From Symsagittifera roscoffensis (Eukaryota > Xenacoelomorpha > Acoela > Convolutidae), in NCBI RefSeq assembly GCF_963678635.1, contig NC_087068.1, positions 30,382,318 through 30,446,317 of the forward strand: a stretch of 64,000 nucleotides of DNA, in the 5' to 3' direction. Positions 1 to 11,011 of the stretch are shown here, piece after piece; within the stretch, counting starts at the first letter, position 1, and each line of letters opens with the position of its first letter. Both the position numbers and the translations under genes were made by a program. The notes under the pieces are model-generated. The model did not search any database and was not told the origin of the DNA. It saw only the letters and a program-made list of their open reading frames with translations.

Positions 1-1
1 A

Positions 2-361
2 AAAATTCAATTACTTCTTCTCCCCACAAGAACAATAGAGCAAAATAAAATTTTAAATAAACCATTTAAAAAAATATTTCATATCACTGATATTAAACAC
101 AATATCATTGGAATACCATTTATCTCTAAATATATACCAACAATCAACATTTTGAATAGTAAAATACTAATCAAAGATAAATACACAAAAACAAAAGACA
201 CATCCCTAACATTTTTTCAAAGATTAAATAAACAACCACCATTCTTTTCAAAATTTTATCCAATATATAACCAACAAAGAAAACACCTGAAACCACTATC
301 AGGAAACATATATAATTTTTCAATAAAACAAGTTCACCAATATGATAAAAAAACAAAATAA
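2..361 (+). pseudogene. Retropepsin C-terminal part of pol (fragment)
   Basis: The frame starting at base 2 is open from the window edge to a stop at 359-361, so this is the tail of a longer protein. A hydrophobic stretch containing NIIGIPF near codons 38-44 resembles the conserved C-terminal strand of retroviral-type aspartic proteases. The catalytic DTG would lie before the window, so identification rests on this motif and on the position directly before reverse transcriptase. The frame ends in an A-rich tract, and the downstream pol frame is reached only by a shift near 342-361. The A-tract is not in the register needed for a classical -1 slippery site, so I read it as damage. Confidence 0.5.
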
Positions 362-1650
362 ACAACAACTCTATATGTCAGACTTTGAATTCAAACCTAT
401 CCATAAATTTTTCAAAATCACAATTTCATCCATAAAATATTTGAAAAACTCGAATTCAGATATTATTTCGTTACATGTATACAATAATACACCCTATCAA
501 GTAACATTAACTTTAGGAATTTTGGGATATTGCGAAACCAACGCAACGATATCACCAGTACACGAAAAAGCATACCGCGTAAATAATATACTCCAATTAT
601 TAGATATTTGTCAATCCACAATTCTTAATGAAGAATTATCCATAAATAATATAATAAGTAATGAAAAAAGAAATACAGATTATTTCACAAAAACCCCATA
701 TTTCAAACCTACATTCAACATAAATAACTATACAGAGAATCAACAGAAATTTTAAACAATGTTTAACTTCCAACATTCACAAATAACACAAGACGAATTT
801 GATAAGTTAGCCAAACAGCTAATGAAATATTCATCAGTCTATGCAACATCGAAATTTGATGTTGGCAAAATCAGTTCATCTTTACATCTCCCATTAAAAC
901 CTGACGCAGTTTTCAAAAAACAAAGAGCAAGTAAAGTACCAATTCATTTACACGATAAAGTGAACAGATTACTCGATATTTTAGAACAATACAAAATTAT
1001 ATCACCGGTAAACAAAGAAGAACAACCAAAAGGTAACACATTTATCAACCCTGTTATCATCCTAGCAAAAGGAGAATCATTAAAAATAGTTCTAGACGCT
1101 AGATATCTTAATTCACTAATAGACGAATCAAAATGCAATTGGCCTATTGAACCAATACAAGTTATTTTAACAAAAATAAACGGAAAATACTTTACATCCG
1201 CAGATATGAATAGTGCATATACCACTAGATGAACAATCGCGACGCTTAACACAATTTGTTATTGGAAATCAGCAATATGAATTCAACCGCCTATTCTATG
1301 GAATATCCATAGGACCAGCAGCATTTTCAGCTTTTATGAGTAAAATTTTTAGACCACTAATACTAAAGAAAAACGCAATCACCTATCTAGACGATGTTTT
1401 TATGCAATCACAGACAAAAGAAGAAATGTTTAATGTTTTAGAACACTATCACAAAATACTTCAGAACGAAAATCTGAAGGCCGCCCCCGATAAATCACAC
1501 TTCTTTTTAACACGAGTTAAATTCTTAGGACACAATATAGAAAGAAAAACAATCACTCCATTAAAATCACGCATTGATGCTATTCAGAAGCTCCAACCAC
1601 CAACAAACAAAAAGAAAATCCAAGAATTCTTTGGAATGTTAAATTTTTAA
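342..1650 (+). pseudogene. Reverse transcriptase region of pol, broken
   Basis: This part covers a linker (342-755) and the RT domain (759-1650). Recognisable RT motifs are the FINPVIILAK and IVLDARYLN strands, motif A with SADMNSAY, the motif B region RLFYGISIGPAAFSAFM, the catalytic YLDD of motif C near 1393, and the FLGHNIE motif near 1530. An RT copies element RNA into cDNA in cytoplasmic particles. There are three lesions: a stop at 753-755 between linker and RT, a frameshift at about 1213-1232 that falls inside motif A, and a stop at 1648-1650 directly after the FFGMLNF motif. The catalytic aspartates are still encoded, but on different frames, so no active enzyme can be made from this copy. 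Confidence 0.9.
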
Positions 1651-2516
1651 AGCAAATATGTCTATAAAATGCAATTATACCTAAGACCATTCTATAATAT
1701 ACTTAGACAACAAAATAATTTTGAATGGAACACAGAACACCAAGCACGATTTGAAGAAATTAAAAAACTCCTAACTGAACAAATTTCGAATACAATTCCA
1801 GATCCAAATCAACCATTCTATGCAATGTGCGATGCTTCGAATTTCGGCATCGGCGCAGCATTATTACAATCACACAATGGCACAAACAAAATGAATCTTA
1901 TATCAGCAAATTCTCGATTATTCACTCAAGCAGAGCTACGACTCTCAACGCTAATGAGAGAATGTACAGCCATAATATATACACTAACAGAATATGAATT
2001 TCTGATACTTGGATCAAAACATCCAACAGTTCTATTCACAGATCACAAACCAATCATTTTTCTCTTTACACAAAAATCTAATCCAAATCACCGAGTTTAT
2101 AGATTTCAATTAATTCTAATAAAACTCCCAAACTTACATATAGTTTGGACAGCAGGAAAGAATCTTGCATTACCAGACACTTTAAGTCGAAATACACCAC
2201 CTGAATTACTTACACGTAAAACTACAGTTGAAATACCCAAAAATATAAAATTTTACCTTGCAGAAAATGAAACATCACCCCGACTAGAATGCAAATATGC
2301 AGTAAAAACTGACGTTGAACAATCACAAATAAATAATCTACAACACTTCCCACTTTATTTAGATTGCCAAAATAACCACTACGAAGTTGATCTACTTGGA
2401 ACATCAACTCTTAAACCAATTCCATATTCACAATGGATAAAAAATAACACCCAACAAAAAAGAGTAAAACAATACCCGCATAAAAAAGACCTTTTTCCGT
2501 TAATTGAAAAAAAAAT
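1651..2516 (+). pseudogene. RNase H domain of pol and connection
   Basis: The frame continues directly from the broken RT. Typical Ty3/gypsy RNase H residues are visible: D in MCDASNFGIGAALLQ, E in LMRECTAIIYTL, D in FTDHKPIIF, and the last D in VWTAGKNLALPDTLSR. The domain removes template RNA during reverse transcription. After it comes about 110 codons of less conserved connection. The frame is lost in a run of nine A residues around 2507-2515, ending in a stop at 2518-2520, whereas the integrase frame begins to be open at about 2514. A single-base slip in the A-tract would explain it, either as a mutation or as a sequencing error. Confidence 0.9.
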
Positions 2517-4404
2517 CTAACTGATAAAATAAATTTATCAGGACCGCAAACAAACGATTCAAAATACACAATAAATCAAGTTTTTGACCTCCATGACCCA
2601 CTTGATACAATTCCTTTATCTAAATTAGAAATAGAAAACATTTTTCTCCCCCCAACAGATAAAATTACAATTAATACTTTGAAACAATATCAAAATCTTG
2701 ACCCAATAATTGGACAACTAAAATCATGGCACAAATATAAAACTAATCCCGTAAAGGCAGATACAACAATATTAGGAAATAAAACACTCCTCCGATATTT
2801 TCGAAAATTTAATAATACAACAATTAATGAAAACACAGACCTTCTAGAATACCAATTAAATGAATCTACAGTTCCCTGTCTCCCTTTAAGTATGATTCTC
2901 ATAGCTTTTAATATCTCACATACACAAAACATTAAAGGACACTCTGGATCAGAGAAAACATATTCAAATTTCATACAAAACTTTTATTTTCCAAATGCAC
3001 CAATTTGGATAAAAGTACTATGCAATGATTGTATAGTATGTCAGCTAAATAAACCTTATCCAAATCAAAAACAAATAGCACAAAAACAAGACTTTAAAGG
3101 ACAAAGTTTGTACTTTAACCACCGTATTTCATTTGATTCAAAAGGACCAATTTCACCATCATCCGAAGGAAACTCCTACATTATGGTAATTGTTGACGCA
3201 TTTACACATTATGTAGCACTTAACCCAGTACGACATTGTAACGCTTATTACGCTTACACAACCCTTTATGAACACTGGATAGCCAAATTCGGACTACCAG
3301 AAATTTTAGTTACAGACAACGGTACGGAATTCATAAATAATGAAATCATCACACTATGTCATTTTTATAACATCAAACACAAACCACGTACATCTCACGC
3401 ACCTTGGACAAACGGCTTAGTCGAAGGTATGAACCGTTCACTACAAGAATATCTTAGATGTATCATCAATGGAAATGATACAAAATACACCGAATGGTCA
3501 GCAGATGTAAAACTATTTCCCTTAGCATAAAATTCACAAATCATGACAACTCTAGGAATGTCACCATATGAAATGGTTTTTAATCAAAAGCCACGCAAAC
3601 CAATTATGTTTACAGCAAACTCTCATAAAAATGCACAAAGTCATTGTCAACCAAATAAAGACTCAATTTGTTATAACCTACCTTTACACACACACGATGA
3701 AGATCATTTTCATCAACCACAAATTCTTAAATTAGCCTCCGGTACACACACCGAATGGATTTTAAACAGAGATAAAAAACACAATGAAATTTACCAAAAA
3801 GTAACAAAAAAGTTGTTACAAAGGCAAAACATTAATGAACAAATAAATTCACGCTTTACACCAGCCTCCGATTTAAAAATTGGAACATTTGTTTTAATAC
3901 CCAATTTTAACACTCAAAAAGGAATCTCTAAAAAATTACAACCCCTTCGTAAAGGACCATACCAAATAATTGCCAAACCCACTGATGTCACATATAAAAT
4001 CACCGACTCAGACAAAAAAGAAATTGTTCAACATCGAAACAATCTATTACCTTATTACCCAAAAGAATACGCACTACGCGAACTAACTCAATTATATTCT
4101 TTCACAGGTTTAAAAGTTATTCAAAATAACCCACATACGGAGAATAAAACAAAGGAACAACATGACATTCATCTCGAAAATCAAAATAAAAAATCAACTA
4201 CAACAAAAAACAATACAAAAAAGCTAGATCAAAATATACCTCAAAAAGAAATAAAAAATAGAAAATTGACAGCAAAAATAATACATCGACAAATGAGAAC
4301 ATAGAGAGTCATCACGACTTAGAAATCAACCACGTAAAAACTATAACACATTCATCCCACAATCTAAAATATTAAAGAAAGTCGAATTTCAAAAACAGCT
4401 TTAA
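2514..4404 (+). pseudogene. Integrase region of pol, broken
   Basis: The integrase has an HHCC zinc-binding region (H in NISHTQ, H in KGHSG, then CNDCIVC). It is followed by the DDE catalytic core: D in FDSKGP, D in TDNGTEF, E in GLVEGMN. The C-terminal part has the basic strand-rich region (FVLIPNFNTQKG, then KLQPLRKGPYQI) usual in gypsy integrases; I see no chromodomain. The enzyme would join cDNA to the host chromosome. A stop at 3528-3530 interrupts the frame just after the catalytic core, and a shift near 4290-4310 separates the last 30 or so codons, which end at 4402-4404. All catalytic residues are present, but the copy is not intact. Confidence 0.9.
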
Positions 4405-4998
4405 TTTTATATTTCATAATCTTTGCACCTCTGAAATATTTTGAACTTTCATTTTTCAAAATAACATGCTGACAAACACGCAGCGACTCTAGTTCATAAT
4501 TAGCCAATAGGATTCATCCAATCCGTCACCTTCTCTAACTATAGCACAAATCAACTAGACGAACGATATTAAAACTCCAGGCATATCTATAACTATAACT
4601 TTGCGACCTCCAGGTCAACAATAAGCAAACCATTCCAACTTGACAACTAAAATAAATATCACCATAATATCATAACCCTCCCTTATCTAATAAACCAAAG
4701 ATCAACAATATTCCCCCAACTCAGACCCCAAATACGCCCCAAACAAATATGCTAAATTAGCCTAAAGTAAAAGAACGACCATTTTAATTAGCCTAAAGTA
4801 TAAAAATCTCAAAAATACCCCAGATCATTTGACAAATAAAAATAAAGAAAAAGAAGACCTCCCGATCACCATAAAATTTGCCCCCAACAACTTTTCACAA
4901 AACTCAACCCACTTGTCAAAAAACCAATAAATAATTCGACCACACTTGAAAATTGCCTCAAACACCAAAAAATATTCGATCGAGAAGCCATTTCTTGA
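4405..4998 (+). other. Non-coding gap between pol and the downstream ORFs
   Basis: No convincing reading frame was seen in about 590 bases. It contains two short direct repeats of a TTAGCCTAAAGTA sequence near 4757 and 4790. By position it could hold a subgenomic start or a splice acceptor for the downstream ORFs, but I see no clear site. Confidence 0.5.
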
Positions 4999-5229
4999 AT
5001 GCTCTTCTCTCGACCAGTCAACATAATTCTTAACATTCTCATAAACTTTTTAACGATATTTAAACTTTTAATCATATTTCTTTTTGATACCTTTGAATCT
5101 TTTGTAATAATCTTAATCATTTTTTGCAATATTTTTTTAATTTTCTATTCCATATTTGAACTATACCTCCAACTTTCGAAAGCTATTGACTATATCCACA
5201 GGTACGATTCACAAAACTTATCTAAATGA
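4999..5229 (+). CDS. Small hydrophobic protein, 76 aa
   Basis: Starts with ATG at 4999 and ends in TGA at 5227-5229. The product is mostly hydrophobic: a long run of I, L and F from about residue 8 to 55 can form two membrane segments, with a short polar tail. No family is recognised. Its stop overlaps the start of the next ORF in an ATGA arrangement, which argues that it is a real part of the element and not a chance frame. A membrane-active accessory role next to an env-like gene is conceivable, but this is inference. AT-rich DNA easily yields hydrophobic frames, so confidence is moderate. Confidence 0.45.
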   Translation: MLFSRPVNIILNILINFLTIFKLLIIFLFDTFESFVIILIIFCNIFLIFYSIFELYLQLSKAIDYIHRYDSQNLSK

Positions 5230-6523
5230 TACCAACCATTTTTAGTAGAACAGATATTTTTTTACTATTTGTAATTTTTATAACATTTCTGTCATCCCTC
5301 ATCTTGACAATATGCAAATGTATAAAGAAAGCAATCATCACATTCGCCCTAGCAACAATCATCCTAATTCTTTTTCTAGAAGAATACTATAATAAACATA
5401 AATTTTTCCACTAAAAGAATAAATAAAAAACCATCAAAAATTGCTAACCAACAATCACTCAGTCAGTCTTCACCGACATCATCCCAAGATAACCCAACAC
5501 CACCTTCAACTACCCAAAACCCCCAAACATCCACACGAATTTCTTTTCAAGATAATCCATACACTTTTGAAGAACGACACGCTCGTTTATCAGAACCACT
5601 AGAACCAGTTCAACGACAAGCACCTCTAAGCGAACCAACATATAACTTATACCCAACACTACCACAAGAATTAAGTAGAATACGAAATCCTAGTCAAAAC
5701 CAAAATACAGTCGAAATAAATAGACAAATTATACATCCTCGACGAAACAGAAATTTTCAAACTCCCCGAGTTCATTTTGATATACCTCACTCCCCATCAC
5801 AAGGTACTCCAGAAAACCCCATTGGTATATTACCAGAAACCCCTACGCTTCTTTCACAACGTAGCACCTCAAGCCTACCCTCAGATTACTTAGGTTCAAC
5901 ACCAACATCTGAAACAAACTTCACGACTACCATATTGGACAACACATTCATTCACACAAGGTGAACCAAATTTAATCAATGATCCAATAGATATTTCTAC
6001 GGATACAACGACATCCTCATCACTACCAGAAACATTATTACTACCATCAACACCATCAATAAGCCAGATTTCACCAACTCCTTTTAACTTAAATTTCCCA
6101 AATAACCTCGACGCTAGATATCGAGAACAATCATCAACAAATATTCCGTTAAGACTAGACTGGAATACATTCACAGCACCTCCACCATTATTTGGACAAC
6201 ACCCAGAAAGTAACCGACTCCACAACTGGGCACTCAATAGACTACAATATAGACAAGACATCCACGAAGACATTCGTGATCATAACATCCAAATACTCCA
6301 ACAAAATAGTCTACAATTAAAATTTGAAATAACGGTTAAACTAAACAACATTACTCAACATCCCTACCCATTAAACCCGCCAAATATAACAGCTCAATCA
6401 CTACCACCACCATTTATAACAACTGAAGTAATATACAAATACGACAGATATACCAAAAAGACAATTGGTTACATCACATTTTATAACCCATACTCAGGAT
6501 TATCATACACATGTATATTCTAA
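5226..6523 (+). pseudogene. Membrane and proline-rich ORF between pol and env, frame-broken
   Basis: ATG at 5226 overlaps the TGA of the preceding ORF. The first piece (5226-5414) has two hydrophobic segments, one containing FLLFVIFITFLSSLILTI and the other FALATIILILFL. A second frame, open from about 5381 to 5963 with no ATG of its own, is rich in P, S, T, Q and N. A third frame, open from about 5930 to 6523, has a P/S/T-rich start and a more ordered end with WALNRLQYRQDIHEDI and YNPYSGLSYTCIF. The three frames overlap at their ends, as expected of one protein of about 430 aa hit by two frameshifts. The final TAA (6521-6523) overlaps the env start by 13 bases. The function is unknown. Confidence 0.55.
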
Positions 6524-9129
6524 AAATATTAATTTTTCTCCAACTCTTTTTTCTAGCAATCTCCAATCAGAACATAAACCCTTCCCCCCGCACAGGACCC
6601 CAAGATTTATTGGTAACACATTACGATTGTGAAGAAAATGAACAAAAAACACTACACAAGTATGCAATAAATCAAGTATCACAATGCGAAACAGAACCAC
6701 AAGCTATAGAAACTACAAATGTAATAGCGACACTTTATTCAAAAGCCCGAGCAACAACAGTCATACGATATAAATTCACAGCAACATTTTCTGAAAAGAA
6801 GGTACATTGTTCACAAGTCTCAAATGGAAATAAAAACCAACTTGACCACGAATCATTCTACCAGAGTAATATCGAACGACTTTTACATCTCAATCCCGAA
6901 GATTGTAAAAACGAGTTACTCAGACTAAATATCACAAGAAATAAAAACACAGATAGAAAATTAGTATATTTCCAAGTTTTTTCAGATTCTGTACATCAAG
7001 CAGAACTTGAAAGATATCAAGGACATATAAAACTAGATATAAAAAATACCCATACAACGGCGCACACGGAAGATTAACTTATGACATACACGATAAACAC
7101 TGGATACCACATATTGGTATAAATAACCCATCAAACTGCAAAGCAGACACAAAAAATAAAGGATATCAAGAAATAATGTTTTTCGATTGGAAAATACAAC
7201 TCGAAAAAATACAACTCACACGCGATTTATCTGACAACACAATGATCTATCAAGGAATTAGATTACCCTGTAAAAACGATCAAGGCTATTGTGACACTAC
7301 AACACGAACACAAGCAACAATTGTTTGGTTCCCCGAAGACACATGTACAACATTTCAAGTAGCAAAAATACACGCTCGTATGATAAAATTTCACGAAAAA
7401 TATTTTATACAATCAATCCCATATGAACAAGTAAATCCATCACGAAAACAAAGTTCTAATTTTAGAAACACACACAATATAGAAAATAAATTGACACGTT
7501 TTCAAATATATCAAGAAACAGAACTTGCATGTAAATACAGAAATCCACTTCACAAAACACAATACTCCGAAAATTAGTCGAAAACAAAAAAGGATTCGAC
7601 ATGACCACTGGAAAAGTAAAAATCGACCCATACGCCACAAGTCACCCTATAAACGAAGGAACATCATATATACCAGTTGATTTTCAAAAAATAAAGGTCA
7701 ACCTGGTGGACATCTAAAGCCCCATGACACTAGAAGCACACGTTTACAAGAACTATCACTAATGAATAGTACATATTTCGGTAATATCCACTATGATATT
7801 CACTTAGATATGAAATTAGACTACACAATTAGCCGAATTTTTCAAGAAATGTCACTCTCTGAATTAGAAACACTTCACCAACTATGCGAATTAGAAAGGA
7901 CACAAATCCTACAATCACTTGCACTAGCAGTATTAAAAATACCCTATGCAGGATATTTACTATCAGGAAATAGATCAAATTTTTTAGACTATGAAGGAAA
8001 CATTTTATGGTTCTATACCTGTACCAAAAAAGTATCACCACTATATGTTTTTGAAGATAAACGATGCTATAAAAGAATCCCTATCTTTTATAAGAATAAA
8101 GTACATTTCGTTGACACACTTTCAAGACGAACCTATTTCTGGGATACCGCAGTCCCATGTGGATCAGAAAACAGCCACAATGTAGTACAACTGAACCCTG
8201 ATGAAGATAAATATTACCTTCTTACCCCATATCCCACATTAATGCAATCACTCAAAAAATTTTCACCTGAAAGCATTAGAGCTATTGCTCGAAACCCAAA
8301 TATTGACCTACAGTCAATTGGAATATATTCAAAATCCGATATCCAACATCACCTTAGAACACAACAATTCCAAGAATTATTAACACAAATGGACACTATA
8401 CAAAGACAATCAATTGACCAAAACTTACGCAAACTTGCCGAAACCGCAGGATTTGCAGATATTTATACACAAGACTATAGCGGATATTTTGAAGACATTA
8501 AAGACTATATATATCTAAACGGTGAAAAATACCGACCACAAGATATCTCACCTATAAATATTTTTAGCTTTGTTACACTCAAAAATGAAATTCTTGATTT
8601 TCTAGGATGGCCCTATTACATCTTAGAAAAATTAACTATTTTATACGCAATGTTTAACTTTATAGGATTTCTTTTTTCACTTTTAAAAGGAATCTATAAT
8701 ACATGCGCTATACACACACAAGTAAATAAACAAGCAAGTGTAGCACGCATACTATTTGCAGGATTTTTTGGAATTTTTTCATCATCACTAAACAAAAATC
8801 TTTTAGACGCACAAATAAAAGAATACAACACAAAAATAGCAACAAGACAGAACACATATGACGAAGAACATAACAATGTAGAAATAACGCCCACAGCACC
8901 ACAGTTACCACCCCTACCACATAACCATCCATTATACCTAGTCCCACGAAATTTTCGAAATTTAGCAATAACACATAATCCAAATTTTAGACCAACCATA
9001 TCACAAAGTCCCATTCAACATATAATGACACATCATTCACTAGATGAAAATACATATGAACAAATTATAGAACAACCCCATACCACCGCTTTTCAGTCTC
9101 AAAATAATATTTTTTTCAGCCCACGATGA
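6511..9129 (+). pseudogene. Envelope-like glycoprotein ORF, frame-broken
   Basis: The first ATG at 6511 is followed by a clear signal-peptide-like segment (residues 1-18, KILIFLQLFFLAIS). Pieces lie at 6511-7077, 7080-7577 and 7762-9129, with further open codons between. Cysteines recur, and N-linked sequons such as NIT, NST and NRS are present. The last piece has a long hydrophobic stretch at about residues 277-314 (8590-8705) that fits a membrane anchor, followed by a tail of about 130 residues rich in polar residues and proline. Signal, cysteine-rich ectodomain, anchor and tail match an envelope layout, and the position after pol fits. I cannot assign a fusion-protein class. There are at least two breaks, near 7060-7077 and 7577-7760, so no full product is made. 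The end overlaps the next ORF by ATGA. Confidence 0.7.
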
Positions 9130-10934
9130 GCCGACAACTTGGATCCCTACACCGCTCAAATTCCCATCCAACCAACCTCAACACTCCAATTACAATAATT
9201 CCACATTTTGCTTTCCCGCCACCCGATTTCCCAACCAATAATGTAACATCAGGCATGAATTCAGACACTAATTCACATATCTCAGTTTTATACTCCATTT
9301 CACAACTCAATAACCCAAATATTGAAACCCCTGATGAATTTGCAGACTCTGAACCATCTCCATCCAATAATTTTCAAACCAACTCCTCAGTTTTTTCAAA
9401 ACCCCCTTTTCAACCAATCCCACCAAATAACCCACTCCCATCCATTTCTACATCCTCTTATGCTTCACAAGTCACCCCAACCTACTCTTCATTTCATTCA
9501 GACCGATCATCCAATTCTCCAGATACTCCCCAAATCTCCCAAGAACTATATAATTTTATCACCCTACAACAACAACCCTTCCACTTTGAAAACCCCACTA
9601 TAAATCAGATTTCATCCACAATAGAATCATCAAATCCACCTACCCCTACACCCTCTTCAGCTTATACCGCATCATTAGCACCATCATCCACATCCACCGA
9701 ATCATCAAATAGCACTAATAGAGCTTATCGCACTTTCAAAAGAAAATTCTCAAACCATCCATTTCCAACAAAACCAGGAACAGCTCGTGAATATATTAAT
9801 CATCCAAATCATACTAACACGAAAGAATTTTTAGCAATCACCTTACCTTCATTTCCACAATATACTTTGAACACCCCTAACGACACTAACGACACACGTA
9901 GTTTTGTAGGAGAACAAGTTTTAATGCCTACACTTCATTGGACATCATATTATCACTTTACTAACCCCCTTTGCCTACCTTTATCTAATACTCACATCGA
10001 TATAAAAAGAAATCAAGACATGCTATATCGACTCACCACACCACTAACACATAGACAATTTACTTATATAGGTTATAAAAAGTCACTAAAAACATACACT
10101 GCACCCCGAGCTAACGAATATACGCTAGAATATTACGATCACAACATCATCCGAGCTAACCAAGACCAATTTTTAGATGATGATCGTTTCGCTAACCCAC
10201 AAATCACAAAAAAATTCTTCATAAAAACACCATATGTATTTACACTCAATATATTTGATCGCAAATTCGACCACGTCATTTCTGAAGCACTAACCGACAT
10301 GCAAGCTTACGAAAGTTTTAAAGAAAGATTTCAATTATTTTCACTAACCTTCAATTTCCTTGCACCACAAGAACGCGATTTGCACTGCTCACACGACATT
10401 ATGTTACGCACTAAACAAACCCACACATATACATATTATCGCTTCATACAAAATCACTTTGATCTACACACCCCATCAAGACAACCACACCACCGTTTTC
10501 AATTTATTAACTCTAAATACACATCACCATTTTTTCTTAACTTCACATATTGCATCAAAGATACTAACCTTCACGGTATTCTTCGCAATTATGATCCCAT
10601 AACCCAAATGTATATTTTTTGTCCCATCACGAAGACCTTCAACGCAGAAGAATCCAGACCCTTCCTTATCCCACATGAATTTATCCAACCTATAGAAATC
10701 CCGATATTAGAATTCATTCACAACACTAAATACAATCACAAATTATATAATCTCATCCAAAACACACCTTATGAGTTTGCAGTTGGCACTGAAGAACTAA
10801 AAACTATTAAAGCACTTCAATTGCTTTGGCCACTGCTTCAAACTAAAAACATCATTCGCATACTAGCAAAATTACTAACAAATTCCGACATAATACACGA
10901 CATCTTCCCCCACGGTTTTTTCCCCGACGACTAA
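9126..10934 (+). CDS. Intact 602-aa ORF downstream of env, unknown family
   Basis: ATG at 9126 overlaps the env stop (ATGA); TAA is at 10,932-10,934. Residues 1 to about 215 are low complexity, rich in S, P, T and N, and look disordered. A basic patch (RTFKRKFSNH, about residues 202-211) lies at the border. Residues 230-602 look like a folded domain rich in aromatic residues, with no signal peptide and no membrane segment. I recognise no catalytic motif. It is the only long ORF of the element without a stop or shift over 1.8 kb, while pol and env are broken many times, so it may be under selection or simply lucky. A 74-bp intron-like sequence begins 3 bases after the stop. It could be a late accessory or structural protein of the element, or a captured gene. 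Confidence 0.75.
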   Translation: MSRQLGSLHRSNSHPTNLNTPITIIPHFAFPPPDFPTNNVTSGMNSDTNSHISVLYSISQLNNPNIETPDEFADSEPSPSNNFQTNSSVFSKPPFQPIPPNNPLPSISTSSYASQVTPTYSSFHSDRSSNSPDTPQISQELYNFITLQQQPFHFENPTINQISSTIESSNPPTPTPSSAYTASLAPSSTSTESSNSTNRAYRTFKRKFSNHPFPTKPGTAREYINHPNHTNTKEFLAITLPSFPQYTLNTPNDTNDTRSFVGEQVLMPTLHWTSYYHFTNPLCLPLSNTHIDIKRNQDMLYRLTTPLTHRQFTYIGYKKSLKTYTAPRANEYTLEYYDHNIIRANQDQFLDDDRFANPQITKKFFIKTPYVFTLNIFDRKFDHVISEALTDMQAYESFKERFQLFSLTFNFLAPQERDLHCSHDIMLRTKQTHTYTYYRFIQNHFDLHTPSRQPHHRFQFINSKYTSPFFLNFTYCIKDTNLHGILRNYDPITQMYIFCPITKTFNAEESRPFLIPHEFIQPIEIPILEFIHNTKYNHKLYNLIQNTPYEFAVGTEELKTIKALQLLWPLLQTKNIIRILAKLLTNSDIIHDIFPHGFFPDD

Positions 10935-10937
10935 CAG

Positions 10938-11011
10938 GTAAGTATAATTTATCATATTCTTCACTAATAAATTTGAAAAATACTAACCATTCTTATCCAT
11001 GTCTTATTTAG
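10938..11011 (+). other. Intron-like sequence directly after the 602-aa ORF
   Basis: CAG then GTAAGTATAA at 10,935-10,947 is a near-perfect 5' splice site. TACTAAC at 10,981-10,987 matches the strongest form of a branch point. TCTTATTTAG at 11,002-11,011 gives an acceptor after a pyrimidine-leaning stretch. The implied intron is 74 bp, almost the same as the 75-bp first intron of NDC80 in this window. It lies wholly in the 3' untranslated part. Splicing has not been shown. Confidence 0.5.

Noticed and set aside
342-361. Programmed frameshift between protease and RT
   Set aside because: The A-run is not in the register of a classical -1 heptamer and the shift needed is +1; decay is simpler given the many other breaks.
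8694-9367. Minus-strand frames of 83-106 codons opposite env and the 602-codon ORF
   Set aside because: Shadows of real plus-strand coding; cysteine/valine-rich as expected from the antisense of an A/C-rich coding strand.
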